Made by a program: the position numbers and the translations under genes. The notes beneath the pieces are model-generated. The model had not been told where the DNA came from. It saw only the letters and a program-made list of their open reading frames with translations, and did not search any database. 64,000 nt of DNA from Solilutibacter tolerans (lineage in GTDB: Bacteria > Pseudomonadota > Gammaproteobacteria > Xanthomonadales > Xanthomonadaceae), in the NCBI RefSeq assembly GCF_900155935.1, contig NZ_FTLW01000005.1:62001-126000 (forward strand). The letters are read 5' to 3'. Below are positions 17,561 to 25,869 of the stretch, one piece after another (positions within the stretch are counted from its first letter, which is position 1; each line of letters begins with the position of its first letter).

Positions 17561-17589
17561 AACGGGTGCACCGGCGCACCCGTTACAAT
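17561..17589 (+). promoter_or_regulatory. Candidate operator hairpin and -10 box upstream of icmF
   Basis: A perfect 9-bp inverted repeat AACGGGTGC/GCACCCGTT (17561-17569 and 17576-17584, 6-base spacer) overlaps by one base a TACAAT -10-like hexamer (17584-17589), 34 bases before the icmF start. The overlap suits a repressor operator or a divergent-promoter element shared with the phospholipase gene. No clear -35 is seen. Confidence 0.45.
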
Positions 17590-17622
17590 CAGGGATTGAT
17601 CGCACTAGCTAAAGAGACGCGC

Positions 17623-20600
17623 ATGAGTACGCCCGCCGCACAGCTCCCCGAATCCACCACCGAGCGCAGCCCGCTGCGTTTCGTGACCGCCGCCAGCCTG
17701 TTCGATGGCCATGACGCTGCCATCAACATCATGCGCCGGTTGATCCAGGGGCAGGGCGCGGAAGTCATCCACCTCGGCCACAACCGCTCGGTGGAAGACG
17801 TGGTGCGCGCAGCCCTGCAGGAAGATGCCGATGGCATCGCGCTCTCCAGCTATCAGGGCGGGCACGTCGAGTACTTCAAGTACATGGTCGACATGCTGAA
17901 AGAACGCGGCGCCAGCCATATCCGCGTGTTCGGCGGCGGAGGCGGCACCATCACCCCGGAAGAAATCCGCGAGCTGCAGGACTACGGCGTCGAGCGCATC
18001 TACCACCCCAATGACGGCATGAAGATGGGCCTGGTGGAGATGATCGAAGATGTAGTCAAGCGCGCCGAAGCGGGCCGGCATGCGAAAGGGGGTCAGGTTC
18101 ACTTTTCTCCGTTGTTCGGGAGGAAACATGCGGCTGGGTTCATAAGTGAACCTGACCCCGTTTCAGAGATCGAGATCGGCCGCATGCTCTCGGCCATCGA
18201 GGATGGTCTGGTCGATGACGCCCAGCTCCCGCGCCTGCGCAAGGAATGGCAGCTCGCCGGCGGCAGCACGCCCGTCATCGGCATCACTGGTACCGGCGGC
18301 GCGGGCAAGTCCTCGGTCACCGATGAATTGCTCAACCGCTTCCTCGCCAGTTTCCCCGAGATGCACATCGCGGTGATTTCGGTCGACCCGACCCGTCGCC
18401 GCACCGGTGGCGCATTGCTGGGCGACCGCATCCGCATGAACTCCCTGCGTTCCGACCGCATCTTCATGCGCTCGATGGCCACGCGTCGCCAGCACGCCGC
18501 CACCAACGTGGTGCTGAAGGATTCCATTGGTTTCCTGAAGTCGCTGGGCTATGACCTCGTCATCGTCGAGACTGCCGGCATCGGCCAGAGCGATTCGGAG
18601 ATTGTCGACCTTGTCGATTTCCCGATGTACGTGATGACCAGCGATTACGGCGCGGCTTCGCAGCTGGAAAAAATCGACATGCTCGATTTCGCCGAGCTCG
18701 TCGTCCTCAACAAGTTCGACAAGCGCGGCGCGGAAGACGCCCTGCGCGACGTGCGCAAGCAGTGGAAGCGCAACCGTGTTGCCTTCCAGACCCCGGACGA
18801 GGATGTGCCGGTTTATCCGACCATCGCCTCGCAGTTCAACGACCCGGGCGTGTCGTGGATGTTCGCCAACCTGACCCGCCTCTTGCGCGAAAAACTCTCG
18901 CTGCCGGCGGAAAAGTGGACGCCCAGCATCGACACCTCGCTCAAAGAGCCGCGTGCGACGGTGCTGATCCCCGGCGCGCGCGTGCGTTACCTCGCCGAAA
19001 TCGCCGAGCAGGGCCGCAGCATCAACTCGCGCATCGAATCACAAGCCGAGATCGCCGACCGCGCGCAGTCACTGTGGCAGGCCCTGCACGAATTGGAGGA
19101 TGCGAAGTTGCCGGCGCAACTCGCGCTGTATGCCGATGATGCATTGATGGAAGGCGACGACCGCAGCCTGAAGACGCTGCGCCAGCGCTACAACGATGCC
19201 GTGCAATCGCTCGATTCCGAAGCCCTCAAGCTGCTGCGCGAATGGCCGGCCCGCCTCAAGTCGATCACCGACGACGTCAACGAATACCAAGTGCGCGACA
19301 AGACCATTCGCGTCGAGAACTACCGCGAATCGCTCAGCCACCAGAAGATCCCCAAGATCGCTGCGCCCACCTACAAGAGCTGGGGCGAGCTGCTCACTTT
19401 CCTGCAGAAGGAAAACCTGCCGGGTTACTACCCGTACACCGGCGGCGTGTATCCGTATCGTCGCACGGGGGAAGACCCCATCCGCATGTTCGCCGGCGAG
19501 GGCACGCCGGAGCGCACCAATCGCCGCTTCCATTACCTCTCCGTCGGCCAGCCCGCTGCACGCCTGTCCACCGCGTTCGACAGCGTGACGCTGTATGGCG
19601 AGGACCCCGCGCCGCGCCCGGACATCTACGGCAAGATCGGCAACTCCGGCGTCAACATCCCGACGCTCGACGACATGAAGAAGCTGTACTCCGGCTTCGA
19701 CCTGTGCGCGCCGACGACGTCTGTCTCGATGACCATCAATGGGCCCGCGCCGATCATCCTGGCGATGTTCATGAACACCGCCATCGACCAGCAGGTGGAG
19801 AAATACCTGAAGGCCGATGACGCACGCTGGCAAGCGGCGCAGCAGAAGATCGACCAGCTGTTCGAAGGCCGCACGCGCCCCGTGTATTCCGGTGAATTGC
19901 CGCAGGGCAATGACGGTCTGGGCCTGGGGCTGCTCGGTGTCAGTGGTGATCAGGTGGTCGATGCCGAAACCTACGCGCGCATCAAGGCCGAGACGCTCAA
20001 GACCGTGCGCGGCACGGTGCAGGCCGACATCCTGAAAGAAGACCAGGCGCAGAACACCTGCATCTTCAGTGCCGAATTCGCGCTGCGGATGATGGGCGAC
20101 ATCCAGCAGTACTTCGTCGAAAACGGCGTGCGCAATTTTTATTCGGTGTCGATCTCCGGCTATCACATCGCCGAAGCGGGGGCGAACCCGATCTCGCAGC
20201 TGGCCTTCACGCTCAGCAACGGCTTCACCATCGTCGAGTATTACCTGGCACGCGGCATGAAGATCGACGACTTCGCGCCCAACCTGTCGTTCTTCTTCAG
20301 CAACGGCATGGACCCGGAATACACCGTCATCGGCCGCGTCGCCCGCCGCATCTGGGCCCGCGCCATGCGCGAGCGCTACGGCGCCTCCGCCCGCAGCCAG
20401 ATGATGAAGTACCACATCCAGACCAGCGGCCGCTCCCTGCACGCGCAGGAAATCCAGTTCAACGACATCCGCACCACGCTGCAGGCGCTCTACGCCTTGT
20501 TCGACAACTGCAACAGCCTGCACACCAACGCCTATGACGAGGCGATCACCACCCCGACCGAGGAATCCGTGCGCCGCGCGGTGGCGATCCAGATGATCAT

Positions 20601-21111
20601 CAACAAGGAGCTGGGCCTCAACTTCTGCGAAAACCCGTGGCAGGGCAGCTTCATCGTCGACAAGCTGACCGATCTGGTGGAAGAGGCCGTGTACAAGGAA
20701 TTCGAAGCCATCAGCGAACGCGGCGGCGTGCTGGGCGCGATGGACACCATGTACCAGCGCGGCAAGATCCAGGAAGAGTCGCTCTACTACGAGCACAAGA
20801 AACACGATGGCTCGCTGCCGCTGGTGGGCGTGAATACCTTCCTGCCCAAGGAGCATGCCGGCGAAGTGGCGACCGAGATCGAACTGATCCGCTCGACGGA
20901 AGGCGAGAAAGGCCAGCAGATTGATAACGTACTGGGGTATCAAGGAAATCGGAATGGGTTTGTGTCAGATGGGTTGAAGAGCCTGCAGGCGACAGCGCGG
21001 GAGCGGCGGAATGTGTTTGAATCACTGGTAGAGGCGGTGAAAACGCATAGCCTTGGGCAGATCTCGCACGCGTTGTATGACGTGGGTGGGGAGTACAGGC
21101 GGAATATGTAG
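17623..21111 (+). CDS. icmF: Fused isobutyryl-CoA mutase (IcmF)
   Basis: 1162 residues from the ATG at 17623 (known IcmF proteins are about 1100). In order: B12-binding domain (residues 20-150; [10 protein letters not shown] with Asp28/His30, IHLGHN, GGGGGTI), G-protein chaperone (Walker [10 protein letters not shown] at 223-231, [20 protein letters not shown]), a linker, then the radical mutase barrel ([54 protein letters not shown], ending VGGEYRRNM). It interconverts isobutyryl- and n-butyryl-CoA and can act on isovaleryl/pivalyl-CoA; the leucine genes nearby fit. Oddities are an 81-bp inverted-repeat insertion adding residues ~154-181 between the B12 and G domains, and a change of codon use over the last ~60 codons. 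Confidence 0.93.
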   Translation: MSTPAAQLPESTTERSPLRFVTAASLFDGHDAAINIMRRLIQGQGAEVIHLGHNRSVEDVVRAALQEDADGIALSSYQGGHVEYFKYMVDMLKERGASHIRVFGGGGGTITPEEIRELQDYGVERIYHPNDGMKMGLVEMIEDVVKRAEAGRHAKGGQVHFSPLFGRKHAAGFISEPDPVSEIEIGRMLSAIEDGLVDDAQLPRLRKEWQLAGGSTPVIGITGTGGAGKSSVTDELLNRFLASFPEMHIAVISVDPTRRRTGGALLGDRIRMNSLRSDRIFMRSMATRRQHAATNVVLKDSIGFLKSLGYDLVIVETAGIGQSDSEIVDLVDFPMYVMTSDYGAASQLEKIDMLDFAELVVLNKFDKRGAEDALRDVRKQWKRNRVAFQTPDEDVPVYPTIASQFNDPGVSWMFANLTRLLREKLSLPAEKWTPSIDTSLKEPRATVLIPGARVRYLAEIAEQGRSINSRIESQAEIADRAQSLWQALHELEDAKLPAQLALYADDALMEGDDRSLKTLRQRYNDAVQSLDSEALKLLREWPARLKSITDDVNEYQVRDKTIRVENYRESLSHQKIPKIAAPTYKSWGELLTFLQKENLPGYYPYTGGVYPYRRTGEDPIRMFAGEGTPERTNRRFHYLSVGQPAARLSTAFDSVTLYGEDPAPRPDIYGKIGNSGVNIPTLDDMKKLYSGFDLCAPTTSVSMTINGPAPIILAMFMNTAIDQQVEKYLKADDARWQAAQQKIDQLFEGRTRPVYSGELPQGNDGLGLGLLGVSGDQVVDAETYARIKAETLKTVRGTVQADILKEDQAQNTCIFSAEFALRMMGDIQQYFVENGVRNFYSVSISGYHIAEAGANPISQLAFTLSNGFTIVEYYLARGMKIDDFAPNLSFFFSNGMDPEYTVIGRVARRIWARAMRERYGASARSQMMKYHIQTSGRSLHAQEIQFNDIRTTLQALYALFDNCNSLHTNAYDEAITTPTEESVRRAVAIQMIINKELGLNFCENPWQGSFIVDKLTDLVEEAVYKEFEAISERGGVLGAMDTMYQRGKIQEESLYYEHKKHDGSLPLVGVNTFLPKEHAGEVATEIELIRSTEGEKGQQIDNVLGYQGNRNGFVSDGLKSLQATARERRNVFESLVEAVKTHSLGQISHALYDVGGEYRRNM
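18084..18164. repeat. 81-bp REPIN-like inverted repeat inserted in frame within icmF
   Basis: Two 21-base arms (18084-18104 and 18144-18164), inverted and differing at one position, share the core GGGGTCAGGTTCACTT; a 39-base centre separates them. The same core flanks the RAYT transposase gene at 23857-24561. The segment is exactly 27 codons, has no stop in the icmF frame, and falls in the interdomain linker. I infer a non-autonomous element mobilised by a RAYT-type transposase. Confidence 0.82.
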
Positions 21112-21129
21112 GGCGACAAGGAAGCGCAT

Positions 21130-21984
21130 ATGGGGGAGTCAATCAGTCACGCGCCTCTTGCTTCTCCCATTCGCTGGGCGGGGAGTAAGCGAAAGTTGCT
21201 GCCAATTCTTAGGTCCATGTGGCGATCGTCGGATCGCCGCTATATCGAAGCCTTTGCTGGCTCTGCGTGTCTTTACTTCAATATTCGCCCAGAAGAGGCA
21301 CTTCTAAACGACGCAAACGCCGATTTGATTTCGGCGTACGCGGTGCTCGCCAAGAATCCTGTAAAGCTTCATGCGCGGCTGCTCTCAATTCCTGTGGATG
21401 CGGCTACTTATGGAGAGATTAGGGCTTCCAAGCCATCAACTAAGTTTGAATCCGCTGTTCGTTTTTTCTACTTGAATCGCTACTGCTTCAACGGCATATA
21501 TCGAACTAATAAACTCGGTGCATTTAACGTGCCATTCGGGCGTAGGACCGGTGGTTTTCCGAGTATCGAGCAGTGGAGGGAGTCCTCGAAGGCTCTTCGG
21601 GGCGCGCAGCTTCACTCCGGCGATTTCGAGAGCGTAGTTCGTGAGAATGTGCGTGAGGGTGACTTCGTTTATCTCGATCCTCCATACGCAGTCAGTAACA
21701 GACGAGTGTTTACGCAGTATTCGGCTAATGAGTTCGGTATCGATGACCTTCGTCGTCTCAGGTCAGTAATGGATCACATCGATGATGTAGGTGCGACCTT
21801 TGTAGTGTCGTATGCGTTGAGCAAAGAGACAAAAGTGCTCAGTGATGGCTGGTTTAGCTTTCGAACTCTTGCGCAACGCAATGTTGCGGGGTTCTCGCAG
21901 CACAGGCGTAAAGCGGTAGAGGTAATTGTCACGAATGATGAAAATCGTCTTAAGGTGAGGAAGAAAGATGCCAAGCCTGCTTGA
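21130..21984 (+). CDS. DNA adenine methyltransferase (Dam/DpnM type, D12 class)
   Basis: 284 residues, the usual size for Dam. Motifs: RWAGSKRKL (residues 15-23, substrate/SAM region X), FAGSA (42-46, SAM motif I), NRYCFNGIYRTNKLG with FNVPFG (Dam/DpnM hallmark), and the catalytic DPPY (183-186). It methylates adenine N6, probably in GATC by family, though the target is inferred. The ATG at 21130 has AAGGA seven bases upstream and lies 18 bases after the icmF stop. The 3' end overlaps the ParB-like gene by 17 bases. Such enzymes occur as orphan regulators, in prophages, or as the protecting half of a restriction system; the downstream nuclease favours the last. Confidence 0.92.
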   Translation: MGESISHAPLASPIRWAGSKRKLLPILRSMWRSSDRRYIEAFAGSACLYFNIRPEEALLNDANADLISAYAVLAKNPVKLHARLLSIPVDAATYGEIRASKPSTKFESAVRFFYLNRYCFNGIYRTNKLGAFNVPFGRRTGGFPSIEQWRESSKALRGAQLHSGDFESVVRENVREGDFVYLDPPYAVSNRRVFTQYSANEFGIDDLRRLRSVMDHIDDVGATFVVSYALSKETKVLSDGWFSFRTLAQRNVAGFSQHRRKAVEVIVTNDENRLKVRKKDAKPA

Positions 21985-22888
21985 GCTAAACGTCAGTGAG
22001 ATACACGCTGATCCAAACAATCCTCGCGAGCGGTTTCCGCAGGAAGAGTTGGATAGGCTGGCGGAATCAATTGATCAAGTCGGAATCCTAGTCCCGGTTG
22101 TAGTTTATCCGGAGGATGGCGGCTATCGACTCTTAGATGGTGAGCGTCGATGGAGATGTGCGCAAATTCTGGGACATCCCACAATTCCCGCTGTGGTTGT
22201 TTCGCCTCCAGATGAGGCGAGTCGTTTGCAGCAAATGTTCAACATTCACCTTGTGCGCGAGCAGTGGCAAGATATTCCTACTGCTCATGCTCTTAAGAAA
22301 CTGATTGACGAAACAAAAGTCACGTCGCCATCACAATTGTCGGCGATGACAGGTATTTCTACGCAGCAGGTCAATCGTTATCTTTTTGCGCTTAGCCTGA
22401 GTGGGGATGTGTGGGCTGCGGTAGAGTCTGGACAGGTGCCGCTCAACTACTTCTACGAGGTCTATAAGGCTTTTATTCAGCCGTTGGAATCAGACAGACC
22501 GGCAATTTTCGCGAAGTATGGGCGCGATCAATTGCTGAAAAATTTTCTCGATAAGCGTTCGAGTGGTGCGATCTCTGACGTTGTCAGTGTGCGCGATGCG
22601 AAATACATAATTCGAAAGGCAGCGGAAGATGATCCGGACAATACAAAGCCCGGGCCGCTCGACGACACTATTTCCCGATTAATTGATGACCCGGAGCTCT
22701 CTGTTAAAGACGCTTACGAAGAAACAGTTATGGTTTCGATCGAGGCCGATAAGCTGGAGCAGCGTGCAGACAACTTGGTAGCCGCATTTGTGCGGCTGTT
22801 GGACAAGGCAAAGACTGATGTTGATGCCACCAGTCAGATCAAGGGTGTCGCTAATGGTCTTATTGCAAAGCTAACCGCATTGCTCTGA
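21968..22888 (+). CDS. ParB/Srx-like nuclease-domain DNA-binding protein
   Basis: 306 residues. The ParB N-terminal domain spans about residues 5-90: DPNNPRERFPQEELDRLAES, GILVPVVVYPEDGGYRLLDG and the nucleotide-binding box GERRWRCA (58-65). A helix-turn-helix follows (SPSQLSAMTGISTQQVNRYL). The C-terminal half (about 150-306) is helical and not recognised; it has no ParB dimer domain I can identify, and there is no parA. ParB folds bind CTP or ATP and can act as DNA clamps, nucleases or kinases. In this operon, between a methylase and a nuclease, it may supply DNA loading, sensing or regulation. It overlaps the methylase gene by 17 bases and ends 7 bases before the nuclease gene. Confidence 0.85.
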   Translation: MPSLLELNVSEIHADPNNPRERFPQEELDRLAESIDQVGILVPVVVYPEDGGYRLLDGERRWRCAQILGHPTIPAVVVSPPDEASRLQQMFNIHLVREQWQDIPTAHALKKLIDETKVTSPSQLSAMTGISTQQVNRYLFALSLSGDVWAAVESGQVPLNYFYEVYKAFIQPLESDRPAIFAKYGRDQLLKNFLDKRSSGAISDVVSVRDAKYIIRKAAEDDPDNTKPGPLDDTISRLIDDPELSVKDAYEETVMVSIEADKLEQRADNLVAAFVRLLDKAKTDVDATSQIKGVANGLIAKLTALL

Positions 22889-22895
22889 GGGCGGC

Positions 22896-23807
22896 ATGGA
22901 AAGCCTAGATCAGGCCGATAACGGCATAGACCGAGATGTTTTGCTCGAGAGAGTAAAGGCTGCGTCCTTTTTCGCAGAGGAGGGATGGGCTGCGTCGACT
23001 GCAGCATTAGATCTTGGTGCTGTTCGATGGTCGCCATCGTTTGTGCGGGAGGGCGGTGCTTTGACGCTGATCCTTGGTGCCGACATACCCAACTTTTTGC
23101 AGAGGCGGCTTGAGGCGGCGCATGCGGCGGGCATCAAATTGCTCTGCGTAGTGGATCTCGCCGCGCTCAGTTCTCCAAAAACCTTGGCCTTCTTATCGGA
23201 CATCGACGCTGGGGTGTCCCTCGTGCTCGAGGATTTGTCGCTATCTCCGCCGATGGCGCTTTTGAAGTTTTTGGGATCTGAAGAATTCGCGGTTGAGCCA
23301 GGCATTAGGCAGCATCTGATAAGTAATGGCCTCAGAGCATGTAAAGCTGCTGCGACGAATGATCTGAAGGGCAAGACTTTGGAATGGCTTCTTCACTTCA
23401 TGTTCTCGCAAGTTCGAGATTTTCGCGTGCGTTCTTGCAATTACCGTACTGCCAGCGAAGAGCTTGATGTGGTCGTTCAGCTCACCAATCTTGATCCAGC
23501 TCGTTGCTGGTCCCACTTGGGTGCTCCATTTCTCATCGTGGAAGCAAAAAATCGAAAAAATAAGTCTGGTCAAGAAGTCGTCAGCAAGTTGTATACGATC
23601 ATTTCGGTCAAGCGAGGAACCTGCAAGGTTGGATTTGTGGTCTCTTTATCGGGATTCACGAGTGATGCGCATACTCAGGTCCTAAAGTTGGCGGCAACGG
23701 ACAGGACGTTCGTTTTGTTGGATGAAGCAGCGCTGGAACGTTGGGCTTTATCAGATGACTACGATCGCGAGTTGAGTGACATCGTTGCGGAAGCGATGCT
23801 CAATTAG
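22896..23807 (+). CDS. Putative PD-(D/E)XK endonuclease of the methylase/ParB cassette
   Basis: 303 residues. The C-terminal half has the layout of a PD-(D/E)XK nuclease: a helix with Glu163 (KTLEWLLHFMF), Asp191 in SEELDVVVQ, and Glu216-x-Lys218 in PFLIVEAKNRKNKSG, followed by a helix and a strand (CKVGFVVSLSGF). The N-terminal half (1-150) is an unrecognised alpha/beta domain that could read DNA or bind the ParB-like partner. GAGGG overlapping the upstream stop serves as ribosome site. The Mrr-like resemblance is by motif only; I do not recognise the exact family. Operon position after a Dam-type methylase makes a restriction role likely but unproven. Confidence 0.75.
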   Translation: MESLDQADNGIDRDVLLERVKAASFFAEEGWAASTAALDLGAVRWSPSFVREGGALTLILGADIPNFLQRRLEAAHAAGIKLLCVVDLAALSSPKTLAFLSDIDAGVSLVLEDLSLSPPMALLKFLGSEEFAVEPGIRQHLISNGLRACKAAATNDLKGKTLEWLLHFMFSQVRDFRVRSCNYRTASEELDVVVQLTNLDPARCWSHLGAPFLIVEAKNRKNKSGQEVVSKLYTIISVKRGTCKVGFVVSLSGFTSDAHTQVLKLAATDRTFVLLDEAALERWALSDDYDRELSDIVAEAMLN

Positions 23808-23811
23808 CCCG

Positions 23812-24666
23812 AAAAACGGGGTCAGGTTCAAAAAACGGCAAAAAACGGGGTCAGGTTCACTTCCCAATCTCGAGGCCGGGTTTGGCCGGCCGATGCGCTG
23901 GCCGAACGCCCGCAAATCGCTGTGTCTTGGCTTGGACCATGGCTTGGAAATCATCCCGACCATAGGCGCGTTGTTGCTGCAGGTAGGCGCGGATGGCGGC
24001 CAGGTCCTGTTGGCTTAAAGCTTCTGCAAGAAGTCCTCGGTAGGCCTGGCTGCGTTCCGCGCCGGTAGTGCCCAGCGCGCGTTGTGTGGGGTGCAAGGTT
24101 AGTAAATGATCGTCACGGATGCCGCACAAGTGGGCGCAACTTGACCACGCGAACGCACTGGGGTCATCGGTCATGCGGGCGCGGACGGGATTGAGATCGA
24201 TATAGCGCACGCAGCGCAGTAAGTAGTCGGCACCTTCCACCAGACAGGACTTGTAGCGGCCTTCCCAAAGCGTGCCAGTTCGACCGTGGCGGGCGTTGAA
24301 CTGGCCAACATATTGGCGACCAAGCACCTGCATCATCCGTCCAATCGCGCCTTTTTCGGGCGGCGTGGCCAACAGGTGGACGTGGTTGTCCATCAGTACA
24401 TAGGCATGCAGTTGGCAGCTGGTGGCGAGCAACGCTTCGCCCAGCAGGTGCCGATAGCGGGCGCGGTCGGCATCATCCAAGAAACAGGGCAGGCGGTTGT
24501 TGCCGCGCTGCACGATGTGTTGCGGTATGCCGGGCAAATCGAGTCGGGGTAGGCGCGCCATCAGTACAAGGTCGCTGGCGGGCATGGCCGCGGGCATCGC
24601 CGGATGACGTTGAAGGCGTCGGGTTTTGGAGTGGGTCTTCGTAAGAAGTGAACCTGACCTCGTTTC
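23812..24666 (-). mobile_element. RAYT (REP-associated tyrosine transposase) element with flanking REP repeats
   Basis: The transposase gene is bordered by inverted copies of GGGGTCAGGTTCACTT: left at 23841-23862, right at 24646-24666 (one base changed, GAGGTCAGG). The left side has a tandem second copy at 23812-23830, 29 bases out. The left repeat supplies the transposase stop codon. The same repeat pair forms the insertion in icmF (18084-18164). The element begins five bases after the nuclease stop. Confidence 0.85.
23857..24561 (-). CDS. rayT: REP-associated tyrosine transposase (Y1/IS200-like, RAYT)
   Basis: 234 residues from the ATG at 24561 (MARLPRLDLPGIPQHIVQRG), the usual RAYT start; an ATG at 24597 would add 12 residues. 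The HUH motif is YVLMDNHVHLLATP and the catalytic Tyr lies in the helix region VGQFNARHGRTGTLWEGRYK/YLLRCVRYIDLNPVRARM. RAYTs are single-domain nucleases that nick REP hairpins and are domesticated rather than freely mobile. The C terminus (GLEIGK) ends within the left REP repeat. Codon use is like the chromosome, not like the AT-richer cassette beside it. Confidence 0.92.
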   Translation of the reverse strand: MARLPRLDLPGIPQHIVQRGNNRLPCFLDDADRARYRHLLGEALLATSCQLHAYVLMDNHVHLLATPPEKGAIGRMMQVLGRQYVGQFNARHGRTGTLWEGRYKSCLVEGADYLLRCVRYIDLNPVRARMTDDPSAFAWSSCAHLCGIRDDHLLTLHPTQRALGTTGAERSQAYRGLLAEALSQQDLAAIRAYLQQQRAYGRDDFQAMVQAKTQRFAGVRPAHRPAKPGLEIGK

Positions 24667-24680
24667 TGATCATAATCAGA
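24665..24680. terminator. Small hairpin past the TonB-like gene
   Basis: TCTGAT-CATA-ATCAGA is a perfect 6-bp stem located 14 bases after the stop of the gene at 24695 and abutting the right RAYT repeat. It has no T-run, so termination is weakly supported. Confidence 0.35.
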
Positions 24681-24694
24681 CCGAAGCGGGGCTG

Positions 24695-25588
24695 TCAGCG
24701 ATAGACGCCCGGGCCTTTCCAGATCAATTCGCCACGACGATATACACGCATCACATGAACGACTTTGCGTGCGTCGCCGATGTTGGGCAGCTCCGGATCA
24801 TCCGCCTGCACCAAGCGGCAGCCACCCGAACCACGACGCACCACGATCTCCAGCGGGCAGACCATCAAGTCACGCCGACCAGGTAACGGGAAGTAGAGTT
24901 CTTGCATGCCTTGCGCCTGCCAATCGAGTAGCCACTCTTCGTTGCGCACGTCGTAATAAATCTGGTGGCCGTCCACGTCCATGCGCGGTTCACGCCCGGG
25001 TGCGGCGGGCCCACGGGCTTCGCTTCGTGATGGACCACGGTAAGGCCCGTTGTTGGTGAGCGCGGTCTCGCGCGTCATTAAACCGGGGGCTTGCCCGGTA
25101 GGCGCGGGCGTGTGGCGTGCATCGGGATTGCCTGCGGGCGTTTGTGCGCGCTGTTGCGTGCCGGCGCTGTCATTCGTCTCGGATGCTTTGGGTTGGGTTT
25201 TGTCGGGGCGAATGGTTGCTGCCTTTGTCACGGGAGTAGCTTGGATGGGCGGGATTTTTTTTCGCGGCTGGGGAGGTTTCGGTTTGTCTGCAGCCTGGGT
25301 GCCAGCTAGGGGCGCGACTGGGCGCTTTTCTCCCTTGCTGGGTTGGCCGATGAATTCCACTTTGATTCGCGCGCCGCCCATGCCGCCGCCCTCAGGTGGG
25401 GCCAGTTTCATTTTGGCCGCTTGCAGCACCAGTAGAAGGATCAAGACGTGCAGCACCACGCTGAGCAGCGCAGCGCCCCACGATTGCCAACGGTCCAGAA
25501 GAAAGCCCATGCGCTTGGCGGGTGGATGTGGCACCCCGGTCATGCCGTCGTGCATGCGCCTGGTCGGTAGGGCGTTATCCCAATCCAC
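24695..25588 (-). CDS. TonB-like single-span membrane protein with Pro-rich periplasmic region
   Basis: 297 residues. One membrane helix (about residues 37-57, WGAALLSVVLHVLILLLVLQ) is followed by a Gly/Pro/Lys-rich stretch (KPKPPQPRKKIPPIQ, residues ~100-200) and a compact C-terminal domain (MDVDGHQIYYDVRNEEWLLD to VVHVMRVYRRGELIWKGPGV). The layout resembles TonB or TolA energy transducers, but the C-terminal domain is not recognisably TonB. It is the last gene of a four-gene minus-strand set (SPFH, zinc ribbon, small membrane protein, this one), 20 bases after the 25609 gene. A role spanning inner membrane and periplasm is likely; the function is not recognised. Confidence 0.7.
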   Translation of the reverse strand: MDWDNALPTRRMHDGMTGVPHPPAKRMGFLLDRWQSWGAALLSVVLHVLILLLVLQAAKMKLAPPEGGGMGGARIKVEFIGQPSKGEKRPVAPLAGTQAADKPKPPQPRKKIPPIQATPVTKAATIRPDKTQPKASETNDSAGTQQRAQTPAGNPDARHTPAPTGQAPGLMTRETALTNNGPYRGPSRSEARGPAAPGREPRMDVDGHQIYYDVRNEEWLLDWQAQGMQELYFPLPGRRDLMVCPLEIVVRRGSGGCRLVQADDPELPNIGDARKVVHVMRVYRRGELIWKGPGVYR

Positions 25589-25608
25589 GCGGTTCCCGCT
25601 CTTGCGTG

Positions 25609-25869
25609 TCAGTGGTCATCATCTCGAATCCGCTGTACGCGTTGTCGGTATTGCCTCAGGTTGTCGCCGCGAATACGAGACTCTTGCGTGCCTTTCACTT
25701 CGCCGATTTTCTGGTCGGAGCCGGTCACCGGTTTGGCATCGACCACGGTTTCATGCTCGAACGCGTGGGATTTATCCGTATTGCGGTAATGCCGATACAG
25801 CACCCAATACAGGCCCGCGGCACCAGTGGGGCCAAGCAAAAGCAAGAGGAGTCCGCCGTCGTTATCCAT
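25609..25869 (-). CDS. Small membrane protein of the SPFH/zinc-ribbon operon
   Basis: 86 residues from the ATG at 25869, which overlaps the stop of the zinc-ribbon gene by one base (TGATG). An N-terminal hydrophobic helix (GLLLLLLGPTGAAGLYWVLY) is followed by a polar, charged tail (HFEHETVV-like region, then RIRGDNLRQYRQRVQRIRDD). No family recognised. Translational coupling to the zinc-ribbon gene suggests a shared membrane complex. Confidence 0.7.
   Translation of the reverse strand: MDNDGGLLLLLLGPTGAAGLYWVLYRHYRNTDKSHAFEHETVVDAKPVTGSDQKIGEVKGTQESRIRGDNLRQYRQRVQRIRDDDH

Larger units (their letters stand above)
21112..23807 (+). other. AT-richer three-gene island: methylase, ParB-like protein, nuclease
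   Basis: Between the icmF stop and the RAYT element the sequence is visibly poorer in GC and uses A/T-ending codons, unlike the genes on both sides. It holds three tightly packed plus-strand genes (21130, 21968 and 22896) with overlaps or gaps of under 10 bases, so one transcript. Their combination suggests a mobile defence or restriction-modification cassette. No integrase, att repeat or phage gene is visible. Confidence 0.75.

Noticed and set aside
19069-20943. 624-codon open frame antisense to icmF
   Set aside because: It mirrors icmF codons in GC-rich DNA, has low-complexity His/Ala/Val-rich composition and no family motif; icmF on the plus strand is certain.
21130-22888. Prophage remnant (methylase and ParB occur in phages)
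   Set aside because: No integrase, terminase, capsid, tail or lysis gene, and no att-like direct repeats were found; the third gene is a nuclease.
21968-22888. Plasmid-type partition system
   Set aside because: No ParA gene and no cluster of centromere-like repeats around the ParB-like gene.
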